18,909 nt of DNA, taken from Pavlovales sp. CCMP2436. Its lineage: Eukaryota > Haptophyta > Pavlovophyceae > Pavlovales. The stretch spans positions 601,846 through 620,754 of the forward strand of contig MU631312.1 in the NCBI GenBank assembly GCA_026770615.1, in the 5' to 3' direction. Positions 15,948 to 18,909 of the stretch are shown piece after piece. Under the pieces are notes generated by a model. It was not told the DNA's origin. It made no database searches and saw nothing but the letters and a program-made list of their open reading frames with translations. Within the stretch, counting starts at the first letter, position 1; each line of letters opens with the position of its first letter. Both the position numbers and the translations under genes were made by a program.

Positions 15948-16120
15948 ATCGAGTAAGAGTTCTGAGAGGCTACGAGCTCGCAGGTGGCGGGAGCGCAGGG
16001 GGTGAGCTCCCGGGCTGAACTTGAGGGCAGCTGCTGCTGCAGGGGAACAGTGCTGCCAGGGGAGTAGGGGTAGGGGTCCACCACGTGAAAAACCTCTTGG
16101 ATGCTTGTCCACTTTTTAGA

Positions 16121-16273
16121 ATGGCCGGCTCTCTCAAAGCCTGGCTCCAGTGGCCGCGGGCCTTCACCGGGTTCAGCGAGGAGACGTCGTTGCGCGTGCA
16201 CGCGGGCACCTCCGGAAGCAGAGCACGCACGTGGGGCCTGCTCGTGCACGCGCGCGTGAAGGTCGCGGACTAG
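16121..16273 (+). CDS. Possible 50-codon ORF diverging from LRRC57-like gene
   Basis: The frame starts ATGGCCGGC and reads MAGSLKAWLQWPRAFTGFSE, then ETSLRVHAGTSGSRARTWGL, then LVHARVKVAD and TAG. Nearly all third positions are G or C, as in the two firm genes. The reverse-strand frames here are less biased. The 173-bp gap to the LRRC57-like start would make a shared divergent promoter. I do not recognise it. The last five codons and the stop form the left arm of a 21-bp hairpin. It could be a short exon, a small protein or a transcribed leader. Confidence 0.35.
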   Translation: MAGSLKAWLQWPRAFTGFSEETSLRVHAGTSGSRARTWGLLVHARVKVAD

Positions 16274-16323
16274 GACGCGCGCGGCGTTAAGAACGGCAGT
16301 GGGTCCTGGTCCGCGACCTTCAC
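16256..16323. other. 21-bp hairpin overlapping a stop codon
   Basis: GTGAAGGTCGCGGAC (16256-16270) pairs perfectly with GTCCGCGACCTTCAC (16309-16323). A T-G wobble and AGGAC/GTCCT extend it to 21 pairs around a 26-base loop. The stop codon of the 50-codon ORF lies within the stem. CGCGCGGCG inside the loop can also pair with CGCCGCGCG just outside (16330-16338). It may be a 3'-end or stability element, or a small-RNA precursor shape. Confidence 0.7.
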
Positions 16324-16489
16324 CAGGAGCGCCGCGCGTTGCGACGAATCAGAAATTTCGGCCGTGATTTCGACTCAAATTACTCTAGCGCACGAATGGA
16401 AGCGGCCGCTGAGCTCGCTGGTGGATCCTAGCGTTCCCTGTGAGCTAGCGGTCACGCCAATTAATGCCGGGCTGGAATTTCTCTCTTTT

Positions 16490-16732
16490 GATGCCGACCA
16501 GGGTCGGCATCAGTGTGGGGGGAGACGCAGCCCCCCTTCCCCCCCCCAGTGTGGGGGGGGGCTGCGCAGCCCCCCCCCCCACACTGGGGGGGTCAGTGTG
16601 AAGCGGGTCCGGAGCCCCCGCCGCTCAGCGGCCTCAGTGTAGGTGGGGACAGCGCCCCCACAGTGACGGTCTCAGGGTGGCAGGCGTGGGCGGCGGCCGT
16701 AGGCCGCCGCCGCAGCCGCCCACCCAATAATC
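16490..16732. repeat. Array of G/C hairpins with CAGTGTG boundaries
   Basis: Hairpins follow each other. GATGCCGACC/GGTCGGCATC has a two-base loop (16490-16511). A GGGGGG-AGACGCAG-CCCCCC hairpin and a CAGTGTG-G9-CTGCGCAG-C-run-CACACTG hairpin come next. GTGGGG-ACAGCG-CCCCAC follows, and last GGGCGGCGGCC-GTA-GGCCGCCGCC with GGGTGG/CCACCC-type outer pairs. CAGTGT recurs at about 16511, 16547, 16594 and 16635, and inverted at 16580. Each unit is a G-run and C-run separated by a GCAG-like loop. Confidence 0.75.
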
Positions 16733-16743
16733 TTTATTTGAGC

Positions 16744-16992
16744 CTAATTGTGCAAATACAAACAATATATAGACAAGTTGAAGTTATTGATATCGTTACG
16801 CGAGTCGAGCAAGCCAGCGCCGAGGGCATCGAGGCAGATGGGGCGGTGGACGCGCTCGGCCGCTTTTGCCTCAGTGAACGGCAGGTACCCGATCTGCTTG
16901 TCACCGATCGTGTAGAAGCGCGGCAGGCGGCCTCTCTCGTCTCTTTCTTCCATCACTTCGTCGAAGCGTACAGTAACTAACTTTATTTTCAT
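16744..16992 (-). CDS. Unidentified 82-residue ORF inside the inverted-repeat unit
   Basis: From ATG at 16992 the frame reads MKIKLVTVRFDEVMEERDER, then GRLPRFYTIGDKQIGYLPFT and EAKAAERVHRPICLDALGAG. It ends in an AT-rich tail at a stop at 16744. Third positions in the central part are about three-quarters G/C, and Phe/Tyr/Lys/Gln codons end in C or G, which favours this strand over the also-open forward frame (VEVIDIVTRVEQASAEGIEA, then DGAVDALGRF). An in-frame ATG at 17028 would add 12 residues. The sharp drop to AT-rich sequence at both ends suggests a single exon or a fragment. I recognise no family. It lies within the 808-bp unit with terminal inverted repeats. Confidence 0.4.
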   Translation of the reverse strand: MKIKLVTVRFDEVMEERDERGRLPRFYTIGDKQIGYLPFTEAKAAERVHRPICLDALGAGLLDSRNDINNFNLSIYCLYLHN

Positions 16993-17419
16993 AATTAAAT
17001 CAATGGAAACAAACGACGATGGGCCCAAGGTCTTCTTTTATTTAATAATAACAAACCGGTGGGTGCTTAACTACCGGGTGTTGCTAAATTTGTATAGCTA
17101 TGTTAGCTAAATTAGCCTGCATATGTAGTATGTACGCGTTCGAGCTATTAGCTTGTACGTGACAAACATATAACTAACTTGTCACATAGCCCAGTGTGCC
17201 CCCTCAAAAGCCCCAGTGTGCGGCCGCCGATGGGAGGGGTCGGTAGGTCATTTGAGGGAAATTCCAGCCCGGCCCATGGCTATCTCCCAGGCCATCAAGC
17301 GCCATACCTCGACCTTTTACAGCTCAGCTAGGACCCGATATGTCCAAAAGTGTGCCAAATAGGGGTTTAGACGCTAGTTACTACACCCAGGCTGTCCGAT
17401 GCCAAGCAAAACAGATATC

Positions 17420-17422
<3 letters not shown>

Positions 17423-17475
<53 letters not shown>
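17423..17475. repeat. (TA)n microsatellite
   Basis: About 26 uninterrupted AT/TA dinucleotides. The adjoining AGCGGCTCAGCA is found, inverted and also next to a TA run, at 6188-6201. Confidence 0.95.
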
Positions 17476-17476
<1 letters not shown>

Positions 17477-17512
17477 CGGCTCAGCATGGTTCAACAGGTG
17501 TTGTTCACTCAC
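17423..17512 (-). mobile_element. SINE-like repeat, copy C, with (TA)n tail
   Basis: Read on the reverse strand, GTGAGTGAAC (17512-17503) is followed by CACCTGTTGAACCATGCTGAGCC and then a TA tract of about 50 bp. Copy A has GTGAGTGAAC, TCTCCTG and TGCTGAGCC in the same order, but an ATT tail. The two are diverged between these blocks. The 5' end is undefined. Confidence 0.5.
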
Positions 17513-17525
17513 TGGCTTGGTTGAC

Positions 17526-18680
17526 GTCAGACGTTAGTCCTAGCAGCAGGGATGGTAGTGGCAGAGGTGAGGTTGGTGGTGAACTCGTAGCAATTATAGA
17601 TATATATATATATAATATATGCGTAATTATTAGTAAAGTTAGTATATATTTAGGATTGAAGCACAAATAGTTTTTAAAGGTGGTAACAAAGACTATGGCT
17701 CAGGTCACCCCCGGGCAGTGGACGACCATCCTGAGCGCTTCGCCGAAGACAACAACGAAATGAGGCCAGTACATTTTTAAATATATGCATCTGCAGTAAA
17801 TTTGCATCTAAATTTATATAAAAATTAACGCTCAATAGCTAACCTACTTTTTAAAATTACATACGAAAAATTCAGAATGCGATATACTGAATCCAAAATT
17901 TCTCACATCTAAAATATTTCTTCGTTGTCTTAAATACTGCATCCACCAATCCCCCTTTTAAAAATATCACGGTGTTAGTCACTAATTTACTACCCCGCAC
18001 ATTCAAACTCACAAATTTCTGAGAAATAAAAAAACATAGAGCTCTCCGAGACGAATCCATCAAGCCAAACTAGAGAAAGCTTATACTTCATTTATGGAGG
18101 CTCACAGTGCTTACGATGGTCGCCTCCCACTTGCGGACTGACCGGGGGTGACCGAAGCCATAGATAGCCCATAGCGTTAAATTTGTTATAGGTGCTTATA
18201 AACTTGTTAGTAAACTAAACATATAAATTGACGTCTATACAGATACAACGAATGGGCGGCCCGTGAGATCTCGCGGCCTACCGAGTTTGGTTACGGGCGC
18301 CTGGACACACGCGCATAGTTATCCAAGCCGGCATCTGACACCATTACACGGAGTTCATGAATATGTTTCTGATAGGGATTCAAGCTGGCGTCTGACTGTT
18401 CGGAATGGAGTTATTCATATACGCGCGTAGGAGCCTGCGCCGGAGCGCTTAGATCAGCCTGACTTGAATTTGAAGCGTACCGCCAGCCCGAACCCCCCTA
18501 CATTAATATATATCATGCTGCACTTCTATGGCGTTCTTAGGGTGAACTCTCAGGGCACCGATGGTGTTAACGGGCACGTGACAGAATTGTCAACGCGGGC
18601 GTCAGCATCACACGGAGCACATGAGCACACGGACTTTGCGAGCACACAGAAGGCGGACCTCTCCAGAGCATCCCAACGGG
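17526..18680. other. AT-rich gene-free stretch
   Basis: No gene is supportable. A short TA tract lies at 17600-17622 inside a TAATTAT/TAATTA inverted pair. A dispersed ATAGGGATTCAAGCTGG repeat lies at about 18372. The frame at 17872-18063 on the reverse strand is AT-rich with no codon bias. The forward frame at 18464-18703 shows no domain. Confidence 0.5.
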
Positions 18681-18683
18681 CAT

Positions 18684-18909
18684 CTAGGCCGGCGCTGGCC
18701 TAACGCGTCGTCCCGGCATCCACTTGCGGAGTTTTGGCCTGCCGGGTGCCGAGCTGGGTAACACGCCCTGCGAGAGCGGGGATGCCGTGCGCACCACCGG
18801 GCCGTGCGCGGCGGATGCGATGGCTGTCGAGGCGTGCTGACCAAGGTCGTTGGGCTTGCCGTCCGGGCGGTTGCGGTCACGGATCTGTTTTTTTTTTTTT
18901 TTTTTGGGG
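18684..18909 (-). CDS. Partial C-terminal exon at window edge, unknown protein
   Basis: On the reverse strand an open frame enters from the window edge and ends at TAG (18686-18684). After a poly-A tract that would encode lysines it reads QIRDRNRPDGKPNDLGQHAS, then TAIASAAHGPVVRTASPLSQ, then GVLPSSAPGRPKLRKWMPGR. Nearly all third positions are G or C, as in the firm genes. CAG at 18887-18885 might be a splice acceptor, though the run before it is A-rich rather than pyrimidine-rich. The peptide is basic and Pro/Ser-rich, probably disordered. I do not recognise a family. Confidence 0.35.
   Translation of the reverse strand, partial: PKKKKKKQIRDRNRPDGKPNDLGQHASTAIASAAHGPVVRTASPLSQGVLPSSAPGRPKLRKWMPGRRVRPAPA

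Larger units (their letters stand above)
16466..17273. mobile_element. 808-bp unit with 20-bp terminal inverted repeats
   Basis: GCCGGGCTGGAATTTCTCTC (16466-16485) and its reverse complement at 17254-17273 differ at one base. Further inward both ends have CCGACC about 14-18 bases beyond the repeat. Left of centre is the block of G/C hairpins with CAGTGTG motifs. Two more CAGTGTG copies lie near the right end (about 17192 and 17213). The centre carries an 82-codon reverse-strand ORF. Inverted ends with subterminal repeated motifs are the layout of cut-and-paste transposons, in which the motifs bind transposase. No target-site duplication is evident and the ORF is not a recognisable transposase. 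Confidence 0.5.

Noticed and set aside
16256..16323. Helitron 3' end suggested by a GC-rich hairpin
   Set aside because: No CTRR end follows at the expected distance and no matching TC start was found.
16513..16980. 155-codon forward frame over the G/C hairpins and the unknown ORF
   Set aside because: Its first half translates the hairpin array; in the second half the reverse strand has slightly stronger third-position bias. It is kept only as an alternative to the 82-codon ORF.
1..18909. CRISPR array, prophage or bacterial operon
   Set aside because: There are no regularly spaced identical repeats, no phage proteins and no operon-like gene packing.

Overview
The window looks like nuclear DNA from a GC-rich single-celled eukaryote, plausibly a protist or alga. 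Its genes are sparse and single-exon or lightly spliced, the third codon position is strongly G/C, and GT-AG-type splice signals can be seen. Microsatellites are abundant, non-LTR retrotransposon and SINE debris is present, and the recognisable proteins are eukaryotic families (Sld2/RecQL4 N-terminus, LRRC57, IAH1). There are no bacterial operons, rRNA genes, CRISPR arrays or intact tRNA genes. The exact lineage cannot be decided by eye.

Layout. 1-2400: microsatellites and low-complexity DNA with no convincing gene. 2416-3486 (-): a protein with the Sld2/RecQL4 N-terminal replication domain. 3793-4296 (+): a broken transposase-like DNA-binding domain (CENP-B/Tc5 type) with an in-frame TAG. 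4385-4950: a small dispersed-repeat cluster. 5096-5281 (-): a possible terminal exon. 6340-6850: several strong inverted repeats that could be a structured RNA or foldback elements. 6877-7952 (+): the decayed C-terminus of a non-LTR reverse-transcriptase protein, split by a tRNA-related SINE. 8125-8905: GC-rich tandem repeats, two hairpins and an AT-rich degenerate array. 8951-9793 (+): an intact SGNH esterase of the IAH1 type. 10210-10690 (-): an uncertain gene fragment. 10983-14083: a dense repeat region holding two copies of one SINE-like family, a composite repeat (11123-12741) interrupted by a hairpin-rich segment of about 450 bp, and a 396-bp foldback element. 13376-14381 (+): candidate exons of an unidentified spliced gene. 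15189-15947 (-): an intact LRRC57-like leucine-rich-repeat protein with a myristoylation-type N-terminus. 16121-16273 (+): a 50-codon ORF diverging from it and ending in a 21-bp hairpin. 16466-17273: an 808-bp unit with 20-bp terminal inverted repeats, a block of G/C hairpins with recurring CAGTGTG motifs, and an 82-codon ORF. 17423-18680: AT-rich non-coding DNA. 18684-18909 (-): a partial coding exon running off the window edge.

The well-supported genes are housekeeping-like and show no shared pathway; they appear to be islands in repeat-rich DNA. The most unusual content is the number of strong inverted repeats and the possible mobile units built from them. None can be named with certainty from the sequence alone.
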